A stretch of 64,000 nt of DNA from an uncultured Caryophanales bacterium (GTDB lineage Bacteria; Bacillota_I; Bacilli_A; RFN20; CAG-826), in NCBI GenBank assembly GCA_902464635.1, contig CABQKC010000006.1, positions 1-64,000 of the forward strand, in the 5' to 3' direction. Made by a program: the position numbers and the translations under genes. The stretch's first letter is position 1. Every line of letters begins with the position of its first letter. The notes under the pieces are model-generated. The model did not search any database. It had not been told where the DNA came from and saw only the letters and a list, made by a program, of their open reading frames with translations. Positions 32,754 through 41,646 of the stretch are shown one piece after another.

Positions 32754-33817
32754 TCTTGAATCATATCGAGCTTAGAAACTTTCGGAGCTACGATTATCTC
32801 GACTTGGATTTATCTTCTGGGTTAAACCTCATCGTTGGCGAGAACGCGGTGGGAAAAACTAATCTTGCCGAGGCTATCTATTATCTTTCTTTAGCTAGGA
32901 GTTGGAGGACCCTCGATGATAGGAACCTTATTAAAGACGGCAAAGAGTTCGCTTTGATAAATGCTTCCATTAGCGAAGGCGAACTTCATCGTCAAATAGA
33001 GATTAGGATTGAAAAGAATGCCAAGAAGATAAGAATCAACGGAAACCCAATAAGAAGATTGTCGGATTTATCTAAATTGGTAAATGTCATAGTCTTCTCT
33101 CCTAATGATACGCGGTTATTCCGTTCACCCCCTTCCGAAAGGAGAAATTTCCTGGATGTGGCGATTTCTAAAAAGTATGACGAATATCTAACCCTAATCG
33201 GTGGGTATTCAAAATTGCTAAAAGAAAGAAATGCCTTACTGAAGCAGGACAATCCAAACCTAGATTTGCTTAATGTACTCACGGAGCAGATGATCAAACT
33301 GTCAGAGCCAATAATCAAATATAGGGTTGATTATGTTTCTTCTATTAATTCTCTTCTTCCTTCATTCATGGAAAGACTAAGAGGCGACAAGAAGCGATGC
33401 AACATTGTTTACAAGCCTTTTGTAAGTCAAACCGATAATTTAATCGAATCCATGAAAAAAGCCTACCTAGACGCCCTGGAATCAGATTTGTCCCGTCGCC
33501 AAACTAGTGTTGGGATACATCGAGAAGACTTTTGTTTCAAGATGGATGGGCAAGATGTTGGGCTATATGGAAGCCAAGGGGAAAATCGAATTGCTTCATT
33601 GGCAGTTAAACTAATCCCTTACCTTTTAATAGAAAGCAAAGAGAAAAAGCCGATATGTGTGCTAGATGACGTGACTAGCGAGCTTGATAAAAATCACGTC
33701 GAAAGGTTACTAAACATCGTAAGGAAATTCTCTCAGGTGTTTATGACCGCTACAAAATTAGAAATCGAAGGTGCTTCAGTAATTGAAGTTGCCACGAATG
33801 ATGCCAAGAGGAGGTAA
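32750..33817 (+). CDS. recF: DNA replication and repair protein RecF
   Basis: A 355-residue SMC-like ABC ATPase that with RecO and RecR loads RecA on gapped DNA. Walker A GENAVGKTNL (about 30–39), the signature region around YGSQGENRIASL and Walker B PICVLDDVTSELD are present, together with FSPNDTRLFRSPPSERRNFLD. Normal length. It is coupled to rlbA and 4 bases ahead of gyrB. Confidence 0.96.
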   Translation: MILNHIELRNFRSYDYLDLDLSSGLNLIVGENAVGKTNLAEAIYYLSLARSWRTLDDRNLIKDGKEFALINASISEGELHRQIEIRIEKNAKKIRINGNPIRRLSDLSKLVNVIVFSPNDTRLFRSPPSERRNFLDVAISKKYDEYLTLIGGYSKLLKERNALLKQDNPNLDLLNVLTEQMIKLSEPIIKYRVDYVSSINSLLPSFMERLRGDKKRCNIVYKPFVSQTDNLIESMKKAYLDALESDLSRRQTSVGIHREDFCFKMDGQDVGLYGSQGENRIASLAVKLIPYLLIESKEKKPICVLDDVTSELDKNHVERLLNIVRKFSQVFMTATKLEIEGASVIEVATNDAKRR

Positions 33818-33821
33818 TCAA

Positions 33822-35882
33822 ATGGCAGAGCAAGAAAAAAACGAGTCCGCTTCAAAAGAAATTGTAAATGAAGAAGATCGCTTCACTTACAAAAAAGAAG
33901 ACGTGACTAATGAAAAAGCCCTAGAAAAAGCAAAGGCTGACTATAGCGGAAGCGATATTCAGGTTCTTGAAGGACTTGAAGCCGTCAGGAAACGTCCTGG
34001 TATGTATATTGCTACCACTGCTTCAGCTGGTCTTCACCACCTTGTGTGGGAAATTGTCGATAACTCAATCGATGAAGCTTTGGCTGGGTATTGTAAAAAT
34101 ATCGAAGTAACAATTAACAAAGACAACTCCATCACCGTAAGAGATGACGGTCGTGGCGTACCTGTTGACAAGGTTGCTAAATCCGGATTGTCTGGTGTTG
34201 AAACCGTTTATACAATCCTTCATGCTGGTGGTAAATTCGGCGGAGAGGGCGGATATAAGGTATCCGGTGGTTTGCATGGCGTCGGTGCTTCTGTAGTTAA
34301 TGCTTTATCCGAATGGATGGATGTCACCGTTTGTAGAGACGGAGGCAAATTCTTCCTTCGTTTTGAAAATGGAGGCCACCCAGTAGGTCATTTAGCTAGA
34401 ATTGGGGATTCGACCGAAGGAGAAAGAGGTACAACCGTTTCCTTTAAGCCTGACCCAACAATCTTCACCGAAACAACTATCTACAATTACGAGACCATCA
34501 AGAACCACATGAGGCAAATGGCCTTCCTTAATGGCGGAATCAAAATCACTTTAACCGATTTACGTGAAGAAACCCCTGTCACCGAAACGTTTAAATATGA
34601 TGGCGGTATCCGCGAATATGTTTCCTATATCGATGTTAATAAATTAGTAAAACTCCCACCTGAACCAATCTATTGTCAAGGTGCTGAAGAAGTTACTTTA
34701 GCAGATGGAGAAACTAAAGAAAGAATCTATGCCGAAGTTGCTCTTCAATGGACTGATTCCTATGATCAAAACGGTATTTACTCTTTCTGCAATAACATTT
34801 CTACCAAAGAGGGTGGAACTCATGTTGAAGGTTTGAATCTTGCTTTAGGTAGAATAATTAACGACTACGCATTAAAGCAAAAACTTCTAAAAGAGGATGA
34901 AGAAAGGTTTAGTGGGAACGATTGCCGTGAAGGTTTGACTGCTGTTGTTTCCGTTAAACATCCTAACCCACAATATGAAGGACAGACCAAGACCAAACTT
35001 GGTAACTCTGAAGTTAGAAAGATTGTTTCTACTGTCGTCGGAGATGGATTAAGCCAATGGCTATATGAAAATCCAAACGAAGCCAAGGAAATAATCGAAA
35101 AGATTCGTCTTGCTACAAAAGCAAGGAATGCTGCTCAAGCTGCTAGAGAAAGAATTCGTAAGAGTTCGATGGAACTCACAACTCTCCCAGGCAAATTAGC
35201 AGACTGCTCATCTAAAGATCCTGAAATCTGTGAATTATATATAGTCGAAGGTAATTCCGCAGGTGGCAGTGCTAAAAATGGTAGAGATAGAGAAACCCAA
35301 GCCATCCTTCCTTTAAGAGGTAAGATCCTTAATGTTGAAAAGGCTAGGGAGGAAAGAATCTGGGCCAATGCCGAAATTGGTAACATGATCACCGCTATTG
35401 GGGCTGGTATCAGAGAAAACTTTGATGTTACAAAGATTAGATATAACAAGATTGTCATCATGACCGATGCTGACGTCGATGGCGATCACATCAGAATCTT
35501 ATTATTAACATTCTTCTATAGATTTATGCGTCCTCTTCTAGACGAAGGACATGTCTATATCGCTCAACCTCCTCTATATAAAATTGATTATAAAGGAAGT
35601 GCATATTACGCCTATAACGATGCCCAACTTGAAGTCTTAAAGAAACAATTAGGATTAAAAGCAGGCTACCCATTCCAACGTTATAAAGGTTTAGGCGAAA
35701 TGGATGCCAACCAACTTTGGGAAACAACCATGGATCCAAAACAAAGAAAGATGATACGTATAACTATTGATGATGCGGCTCAGGCTGAAAAAGCCTTCAC
35801 CGACTTAATGGGTGATGACGTATTGCCAAGACGTCAATATATCGTCGAAAACGCTAAATTCGTTAAGAATCTTGATATATAA
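33822..35882 (+). CDS. gyrB: DNA gyrase subunit B
   Basis: A 686-residue GHKL ATPase subunit of gyrase. After an acidic, lysine-rich leader of about 45 residues it shows YSGSDIQVLEGLEAVRKRPGMYI, the ATP-binding DNSIDEA and GGLHGVGASVVNALS motifs, the Toprim IVEGNSAGGSAK and DADVDGDHIR metal site, and the C-terminal QRYKGLGEM tail. The start at 33822 has a strong AGAGGAGG; the longer in-frame start lies inside recF. Operon with gyrA 14 bases later. Confidence 0.97.
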   Translation: MAEQEKNESASKEIVNEEDRFTYKKEDVTNEKALEKAKADYSGSDIQVLEGLEAVRKRPGMYIATTASAGLHHLVWEIVDNSIDEALAGYCKNIEVTINKDNSITVRDDGRGVPVDKVAKSGLSGVETVYTILHAGGKFGGEGGYKVSGGLHGVGASVVNALSEWMDVTVCRDGGKFFLRFENGGHPVGHLARIGDSTEGERGTTVSFKPDPTIFTETTIYNYETIKNHMRQMAFLNGGIKITLTDLREETPVTETFKYDGGIREYVSYIDVNKLVKLPPEPIYCQGAEEVTLADGETKERIYAEVALQWTDSYDQNGIYSFCNNISTKEGGTHVEGLNLALGRIINDYALKQKLLKEDEERFSGNDCREGLTAVVSVKHPNPQYEGQTKTKLGNSEVRKIVSTVVGDGLSQWLYENPNEAKEIIEKIRLATKARNAAQAARERIRKSSMELTTLPGKLADCSSKDPEICELYIVEGNSAGGSAKNGRDRETQAILPLRGKILNVEKAREERIWANAEIGNMITAIGAGIRENFDVTKIRYNKIVIMTDADVDGDHIRILLLTFFYRFMRPLLDEGHVYIAQPPLYKIDYKGSAYYAYNDAQLEVLKKQLGLKAGYPFQRYKGLGEMDANQLWETTMDPKQRKMIRITIDDAAQAEKAFTDLMGDDVLPRRQYIVENAKFVKNLDI

Positions 35883-35896
35883 GGAGGGATGATTAA

Positions 35897-38638
35897 ATGG
35901 AAAACGATGAAAAGAAATTAATCGATGAAGAAACTTCTGCTGACGAAGAAACTTCTTCTGATGAAGAATCTTCTGAAAACGAAGAAAACGCCACCGAAAA
36001 ACCTTTAGTAGCCTCAAGAGAAGGACAACAATCCGAAGATGCCATGTTTGGCCATGAAGCTGCCGTTTCTGGAATTATCCCGGGCTTAATTGATAGAGAT
36101 ATTTCAGACGAAGTCAAAACAGCCTTCCTTGATTATTCCATGTCAGTTATTGTCTCTCGTGCAATTCCTGATGTAAGGGATGGCTTTAAACCAGTTCAAC
36201 GTAGAATTATCTACGGCATGAATGAATCCGGTATGCAGCCGAATAAGCCATATAAGAAATGTGCTCGTATCGTTGGTGACGTCATGGGTAAATATCACCC
36301 TCACGGCGATAGCGCTCTTTATGGAACATTAGTTCGTTTAGCTCAACCTTTCTCGCTTCGTTATACATTAGTTGACGGACACGGTAACTTCGGTTCTATC
36401 GATGGCGATGAAGCTGCTGCTATGCGTTATACCGAAGCTAGGATGAATAAACTTAGCCTCGAACTTGTACGAGACATCAATTGCGATACTGTCAATTTCG
36501 TTGCTAACTATGATGGCACCGAAGTCGAACCAGAGGTATTGCCTTGCCGTTTCCCTAACTTAATTGTTAATGGTAGCCAAGGTATTGCCGTTGGTATGGC
36601 TACCAACATGGCTCCACATAATTTAAGTGAAACCATTGATGCTGTTATTGCTGTTGCCAAAAACCCAGAACTCACCCCTGCCGAAATAATGCAAAATTAT
36701 TTACCAGGACCTGATTTCCCAAGTGGCGGTATCATTTTAGGACGTCAAGGAATCCTTGATGCCTATACTACTGGACAAGGCACCATTACCATCCGTTCTA
36801 AATACCACATCGAGGAAATGGATAATGGCAAATCTAGGATTGTCGTTACTGAAATTCCATATCAAGTTAATAAGGCTGCCTTAGTTGAAAATATTGGAAC
36901 TCTAGTTCGTGATAAAGTCATTGATGGCATCGTTGATGTTAGAGATGAATCCAATAAAGAGGGGATACGTGTAGTCGTTGAGATAAGAAAAGACTGCATT
37001 CCTGAGGTTGTTGCCAATAATTTATTAAAGCACACTGCTTTACAAACTAACTTTGGTATTATTAATCTTTGCCTTGAAGATGGGGCTCCTAAGATTTTAG
37101 GAATCGATGCCTTGCTAAAAGACTATATCGAATTCCAAATCAGCGTCTTAACTAGAAGAACGAAATTCTTATTAAAGAGAGATTCCGATAGACTTCATAT
37201 CGTCGAAGGCTTGATACTTGCTCACGATAATATCGATGAAGTTATCCACATCATTAGAGATTCTAAAAATGATGAAGAATCTTCTGCTAGATTAAATGAA
37301 AGATTTGGGCTAAGCCAACCTCAATGTGATGCCATTTTAGCGATGACGTTACGTCGTTTACAAGGAATGGAGCAAGATAAGCTAATGGCTGAAAAACATT
37401 CTTTGGAAGCTAATATCGCTGAATACAATAGGTTATTATCATCTAGAGACAACATCGTTGATTTAATGATTAAAGAATTAGGCGAAATCAAGGATAAATT
37501 CGGTGATTCTCGTTTGACTGAAATCTCTGACGATGCCGCCGATATTGAAAACGAAGACTTGATTCCTCAAAAGAACATCATCGTTGCTCTTACTAAAAAC
37601 GGCTACATCAAACGTGTTGATGATGATACCTTCTCTGCCCAGCATCGCGGAGGTAGAGGCATTACCGGTATGAAGACCGTTGGTGGCGATATTGTTAAAC
37701 TTATTAAACACACCAAAACCCATACCGATATCCTTTTCTTCACTACATTAGGCAAAGTATATCGTTTACGTGGATATCAAATTCCTGATTCTGGAAGAAT
37801 TGGAAAAGGCATGCCTGCCCAAAACTTCCTCAATTTAGATAAGGAAGAAAAAGTCGTTTCAATCGTACCATGTGATGATTATCCAGAAGATAATTACCTC
37901 TTCTTCATCTCAAGGAATGGTATCGTTAAGAGAACTTCTTTGAAGATGTTCGAATCCATCCATAGCAACGGAAAGATTGCTGTTGGATTAAAAGAAGGTG
38001 ACGATTTATTTGATGTAAAGCGTACTGATGGACATGCGATTGTCTCACTTGCTAGCGATAATGGAAAACTTTGTAGCTTCTATGAAGACGAAGTCCGCGA
38101 CATGGGCAGAACCGCTGCCGGTGTCAAGGGTATGAATCTTGATGATGGATCTATAATCGTCGGCGCTACTACATCATTAGAAGGCGACAAGATCTTAGTC
38201 TTAACAAATAAGGGATTTGGAAAGATTTCTTATGCTAAAGATACTGAAGTTACCATGGAAGATGGTACAACTAGAACCTATGATGGCTATAGATTAACTT
38301 CTCGTGGCGCAAAGGGTGTCTTAACCATTAAGACCACTACTAAAACTGGTGTCTTGTGTGCTGTTAGAGCCGTCAACGGAGATGAAGATTTATTGGTAGT
38401 CACACAATCTGGCATTGTTATCCGTACTCCAATTTCTGAAATCAAGATTGCCGGACGTAATACACAAGGCGTTAAGATAATTGCTGTTGATGAAAAGACC
38501 AAAGTTGCTTCTATTGCAATAATTCCTCATTCTGATGTCGAAGAAGATGAAGAAGGTGAAGAAGTTATTGATGAAGCTACAGAACCTGAAGAAACTGCAG
38601 CTACTGAAAAGGTTGTTCGTCCTGACGAAGTTGAATAA
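35897..38638 (+). CDS. gyrA: DNA gyrase subunit A, with acidic terminal extensions
   Basis: A 913-residue gyrase breakage-reunion subunit, longer than the usual 820–880. An N-terminal 65-residue tail is almost all Glu, Asp, Ser and Thr, before the conserved start around IIPGLIDRDISDEVK. The catalytic tyrosine lies in AAAMRYTEARM and the quinolone pocket in HPHGDSALYGTLV, where glycine stands at the position of E. coli Asp87. The C-terminal beta-pinwheel, with a GyrA-box-like QHRGGRGITGM (about 578), is complete and is followed by an acidic tail. With gyrB it introduces negative supercoils. Confidence 0.97.
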   Translation: MENDEKKLIDEETSADEETSSDEESSENEENATEKPLVASREGQQSEDAMFGHEAAVSGIIPGLIDRDISDEVKTAFLDYSMSVIVSRAIPDVRDGFKPVQRRIIYGMNESGMQPNKPYKKCARIVGDVMGKYHPHGDSALYGTLVRLAQPFSLRYTLVDGHGNFGSIDGDEAAAMRYTEARMNKLSLELVRDINCDTVNFVANYDGTEVEPEVLPCRFPNLIVNGSQGIAVGMATNMAPHNLSETIDAVIAVAKNPELTPAEIMQNYLPGPDFPSGGIILGRQGILDAYTTGQGTITIRSKYHIEEMDNGKSRIVVTEIPYQVNKAALVENIGTLVRDKVIDGIVDVRDESNKEGIRVVVEIRKDCIPEVVANNLLKHTALQTNFGIINLCLEDGAPKILGIDALLKDYIEFQISVLTRRTKFLLKRDSDRLHIVEGLILAHDNIDEVIHIIRDSKNDEESSARLNERFGLSQPQCDAILAMTLRRLQGMEQDKLMAEKHSLEANIAEYNRLLSSRDNIVDLMIKELGEIKDKFGDSRLTEISDDAADIENEDLIPQKNIIVALTKNGYIKRVDDDTFSAQHRGGRGITGMKTVGGDIVKLIKHTKTHTDILFFTTLGKVYRLRGYQIPDSGRIGKGMPAQNFLNLDKEEKVVSIVPCDDYPEDNYLFFISRNGIVKRTSLKMFESIHSNGKIAVGLKEGDDLFDVKRTDGHAIVSLASDNGKLCSFYEDEVRDMGRTAAGVKGMNLDDGSIIVGATTSLEGDKILVLTNKGFGKISYAKDTEVTMEDGTTRTYDGYRLTSRGAKGVLTIKTTTKTGVLCAVRAVNGDEDLLVVTQSGIVIRTPISEIKIAGRNTQGVKIIAVDEKTKVASIAIIPHSDVEEDEEGEEVIDEATEPEETAATEKVVRPDEVE

Positions 38639-38643
38639 GATTC

Positions 38644-39648
38644 ATGAAGGTCTATATTCATTTCAAAAACAAAAATAATCAACAAGCCTTTGAGGGTGTG
38701 CGCATGCGCAAGACCCTCAAGGGTGAATGCGAGAGTGCAGGGATTGCCTGGGTAGATTCGCAGTGGCAATCTCCTGACCTCGCTACTTTTATTTCTTATT
38801 CAGACATAAACAAGTTGAATGATTGTAAGCTTGATGGGGTAAAAACTGTTGTTTGCTGCTTCTATTCTGAACGTGATAAAAAAGCCTCTTTCCTTAAAAA
38901 GAAGGGGGACGTGTATCAATTAGACAAGAAAAAAACAAAATTCTTGAATGCAAGTGACCTAGTTTTGGTACCTAATGAAATATTAAAGGAATTTGCTTTG
39001 ACTCATGGGGTAAAAACTAGAGTCGAGGTCCTTCCTTTTTGCTTGACCCAATCCAAATTTGACAAACGTAATAACGACAAAGAAATCTTCCCTAGGTATT
39101 TTTCGATTAGGGAAAACGAGAAAGTTGCTATATGTACCGGTTCTTTTAAAGACAAGGAAAAGCTTTCTTCTTTATATAGAATTGCTTCCTCTTGTCCTTC
39201 CTATAGGTTTTTCTTTTTTGGAACCGATATGGGAAAATGGCTGTCTTATTCCAAAATAAAAGGAGTTAGCAAACCTAAAAACGTTTCATTAGAATCTTTG
39301 GTTGTGGATGATATTTATAGAAGTGCCCTCTTACGCGCATCTATATATTTAGTGCTAGATGATATTCCTGATGTAATTGGAGTCATGGATGCCTTCAGCG
39401 CTTCTTGCCAAGTAGTTTGTCTAGGGAAGCAACCATTAAATAACCTCTTAATTGACCAAAAAACTTGTTACATGTTTGAAAAAGAAGAAAAAATTTCCAA
39501 TTTTCTTGAATTAATGTATCAAGAAAAAACAAACAATACTATAATTCAATCGTTATCCTTGGCTAGAAAATATTCATTGGTCAAAGGAGGAGAAATCCTA
39601 AAAGGATATTATTTGTCCTTATTAGAGAAGGAGAAAGAAAATGCTTGA
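38644..39648 (+). CDS. GT-B-like glycosyltransferase
   Basis: A 334-residue protein that looks like a GT4-type (GT-B) glycosyltransferase: an N-terminal Rossmann-like half (KVYIHFKNKN, ASDLVLVPNEILKEF, KTRVEVLPFCL) and a second half starting EKVAICTGSFKDKEK with strands at YRFFFFGTD and ASIYLVLDDIPDVIGVMDAFSASCQVVCLG, close to the family's glutamate-containing loop. Acceptor and donor cannot be told; glycolipid synthesis would fit. It starts 5 bases after gyrA without a clear ribosome-binding site and overlaps serS by 8 bases. Its early coding region contains a 31-base GC-rich palindrome. Confidence 0.65.
   Translation: MKVYIHFKNKNNQQAFEGVRMRKTLKGECESAGIAWVDSQWQSPDLATFISYSDINKLNDCKLDGVKTVVCCFYSERDKKASFLKKKGDVYQLDKKKTKFLNASDLVLVPNEILKEFALTHGVKTRVEVLPFCLTQSKFDKRNNDKEIFPRYFSIRENEKVAICTGSFKDKEKLSSLYRIASSCPSYRFFFFGTDMGKWLSYSKIKGVSKPKNVSLESLVVDDIYRSALLRASIYLVLDDIPDVIGVMDAFSASCQVVCLGKQPLNNLLIDQKTCYMFEKEEKISNFLELMYQEKTNNTIIQSLSLARKYSLVKGGEILKGYYLSLLEKEKENA
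38690..38720. repeat. GC-rich near-perfect palindrome just past gyrA
   Basis: TTGAGGGT-g-TGCGCA is mirrored by TGCGCA-ag-ACCCTCAA with no loop; the centre TGCGCATGCGCA is a perfect 12-base palindrome. It lies in the first codons of the glycosyltransferase-like gene and is GC-rich compared with its surroundings. There is no T run, so it is not a standard terminator. Confidence 0.6.
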
Positions 39649-40921
39649 TGTAAAACTCATCCTAGAAAAGTCAGATTATGTAAAAGCGGCTTTAAAGAAG
39701 AAATTATGGGACTTTGATCCAACTGAAATTATTGAATTATCTTCCCAAAGACTTGAACTTTTAAAGAAAGTTGAGGCTATTAAGGCTGAACAAAATAAAT
39801 TATCTGCTTCAGTTCCTGCGGTTAAAAAAGAAGGTGGAGATGTAAAATCCATCTTTGCTAAAGTTAAAGAACTTGGTGCCCAAAATAAGGAAAGCGAAGA
39901 AAAGCTAAACGAAATCGAAGCCAAGATTAAATCTCTTGTCGAAGTTCTTCCGAACCTTCCTGATGATGATTTGGTTGCTGGTTCAAAAGAAAATAATCAC
40001 CCAATTTATCATTTCGGAGAAGAAAGAAAGTTCGGTTTTACTCCAAAGAACCACGTTGAGCTTTGCGAATCCCTAGGATTAATTGATTATAAAAGAGCCG
40101 CCAAAATCAGTGGGACTGGCACTTGGATTTATACAAATCTAGGTGCACGACTAGAATGGGCTTTATTAAATTATTTCATCGAAAACCATCTTGCTGATGG
40201 ATATGAAATGATTCTTCCTCCTCACATTTTGAATTATGAATCCGGCTATACCGCTGGACAATTCCCAAAATTCGAAAACGATGTATTTTGGCTAGAAGGG
40301 ATGGAACCAAGGAAATTCATCCTTCCAACCGCCGAAACTGCCTTAGTCAACTTGCATAGAAACGAAATCCTTTCTTTAAATGATTTGCCAAAGAAATATT
40401 TCGCCTATACTCCTTGCTATAGAAAAGAAGCTGGTTCTTATCGTACCGAAGAAAGAGGCATGATTAGAGGTTATCAATTCAATAAAGTTGAAATGGTCCA
40501 ATATACAACCGAAGAAGGTAGCGATGCTGCTTTTGAAGAAATGGTTAATAAGGCCAAGAAACTTGTTGAAGGATTAGGATTAACCTATCAGATTGACAAA
40601 CTAGCTGCTGGAGATTGCTCCCATTCAATGGCTAGGACATATGATATCGAAGTTTGGATTCCATCTATGGGAATTTATAAAGAAGTATCTTCTGTCTCCA
40701 ATGCAAGAGATTATCAAGCTAGAAGAGGCATGATCCGTTATAAAGATGAAAATGGCAAGACCAAATATTGCCATACATTAAATGGATCTGGCCTAGCTAC
40801 TTCTAGAGTCTTTCCTGCCTTAGTCGAGCAACTTCAACAAGAAGACGGCTCTGTAATAATTCCAGTTCCATTACGTAAATATATGGGTGGACTTGAAGTA
40901 TTAAAACCAATAAAGAAATAA
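39641..40921 (+). CDS. serS: Seryl-tRNA synthetase
   Basis: A 426-residue class II synthetase: an N-terminal coiled-coil tRNA arm (about 30–105) and the catalytic core with motif 2 CYRKEAGSYRTEERGMIRGYQF and motif 3 LNGSGLATSRVFPALVEQLQ. It charges tRNA-Ser and tRNA-Sec-type acceptors. Normal length. It overlaps the preceding gene by 8 bases and is followed by a terminator; no T-box leader is visible. Confidence 0.97.
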   Translation: MLDVKLILEKSDYVKAALKKKLWDFDPTEIIELSSQRLELLKKVEAIKAEQNKLSASVPAVKKEGGDVKSIFAKVKELGAQNKESEEKLNEIEAKIKSLVEVLPNLPDDDLVAGSKENNHPIYHFGEERKFGFTPKNHVELCESLGLIDYKRAAKISGTGTWIYTNLGARLEWALLNYFIENHLADGYEMILPPHILNYESGYTAGQFPKFENDVFWLEGMEPRKFILPTAETALVNLHRNEILSLNDLPKKYFAYTPCYRKEAGSYRTEERGMIRGYQFNKVEMVQYTTEEGSDAAFEEMVNKAKKLVEGLGLTYQIDKLAAGDCSHSMARTYDIEVWIPSMGIYKEVSSVSNARDYQARRGMIRYKDENGKTKYCHTLNGSGLATSRVFPALVEQLQQEDGSVIIPVPLRKYMGGLEVLKPIKK

Positions 40922-40931
40922 ATAAAATCTC

Positions 40932-40963
40932 AAATCCGTTTACCACGTGTAGGCGGATTTTTC
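40932..40963 (+). terminator. Terminator after serS
   Basis: AAATCCG and CGGATTT form the outer stem (with an inner TTAC/GTGTA part), followed by TTTCTTTT. Confidence 0.8.
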
Positions 40964-41012
40964 TTTTACATGCCATATAAGAGAAATTTCATCATTTAAT
41001 TTGACTAGTTTA

Positions 41013-41021
41013 TGTTATAAT
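41013..41021 (+). promoter_or_regulatory. Extended −10 promoter of the SRP RNA
   Basis: TGT directly before TATAAT (41016–41021) is an extended −10 element; no good −35 is seen. It predicts a start at about 41028, the first base of the SRP RNA helix. Confidence 0.6.
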
Positions 41022-41027
41022 CCTTTT

Positions 41028-41106
41028 GCCATCGCGAGGGCCGAATTGCGAACCAGGTCAGGTGGGGAACCAAGCAGCCTTAAACTCTTTGACCCTGTGC
41101 GATGGT
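41028..41106 (+). ncRNA. ffs: Signal recognition particle RNA, small bacterial type
   Basis: About 79 bases. The universally conserved apical domain is present: CCAGGTCAGG, a GGGGAA tetraloop region and AACCAAGCAGCC. The ends GCCATCGC and GCGATGGT pair over 8 bp to close one long hairpin, so this is the short 4.5S-like form without an Alu domain. It binds Ffh to target membrane proteins. A T-rich tail follows and the tadA start is only 14 bases on. Confidence 0.95.
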
Positions 41107-41120
41107 TTTATTTTAAAAAT

Positions 41121-41567
41121 ATGGACGTTTCTTATTTTATGGATCTTGCCTTGCTAGAGGCAAAAAAAGCAAAAGAAGAAGGTGAAATACCTGTTGGGGC
41201 GGTTATTGTTAAAGACGACACTCCTATCGCTTTTGGCCATAACAAGAAAGAAAGCAAGTTCGATATTTCAAGCCACGCAGAGATTGAAGCCATAAAAGAA
41301 GCGGGACGTGTATTGAAAAAGACTGATTTAAGCGATTGCTCGATGTTTGTTACTCTTGAACCCTGTCTTATGTGTGGCGGAGCTTTAAAACAATCTAGAA
41401 TCAAATCCATTTATTACGGGGCCAAAGATGCTCAATTTGGCTTTGAAAGTAGGTATGGTCTATTCTCAGTTAAGGATAATTATCCATCTCCATTAGTTTA
41501 TGGCGGGATTAAAGAAAAAGAATGCAAAGAAATAATCGATGATTTCTTTGCATTGAAAAGACAATAA
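41121..41567 (+). CDS. tadA: tRNA-specific adenosine deaminase TadA
   Basis: A 148-residue zinc deaminase that converts A34 to inosine in tRNA-Arg(ACG). The zinc motifs SHAEIEAI (His, catalytic Glu) and PCLMCGGAL (two Cys) are intact. The start at 41121 is required because any longer frame runs back through the SRP RNA. No Shine–Dalgarno is evident, and its only visible promoter is that of the SRP RNA. In Bacillus the SRP RNA gene lies on the other side of tadA. Confidence 0.94.
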   Translation: MDVSYFMDLALLEAKKAKEEGEIPVGAVIVKDDTPIAFGHNKKESKFDISSHAEIEAIKEAGRVLKKTDLSDCSMFVTLEPCLMCGGALKQSRIKSIYYGAKDAQFGFESRYGLFSVKDNYPSPLVYGGIKEKECKEIIDDFFALKRQ

Positions 41568-41646
41568 AGAAACACATTGATATTAATGTAGATATTGCAT
41601 AAAAAAATATAATTGGTTTTTCCTATATTTGATAAAATATCAAAGC

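Noticed and set aside
41001..41120. N-terminal extension of tadA
   Set aside because: It would translate the SRP RNA gene; the family start is at 41121.
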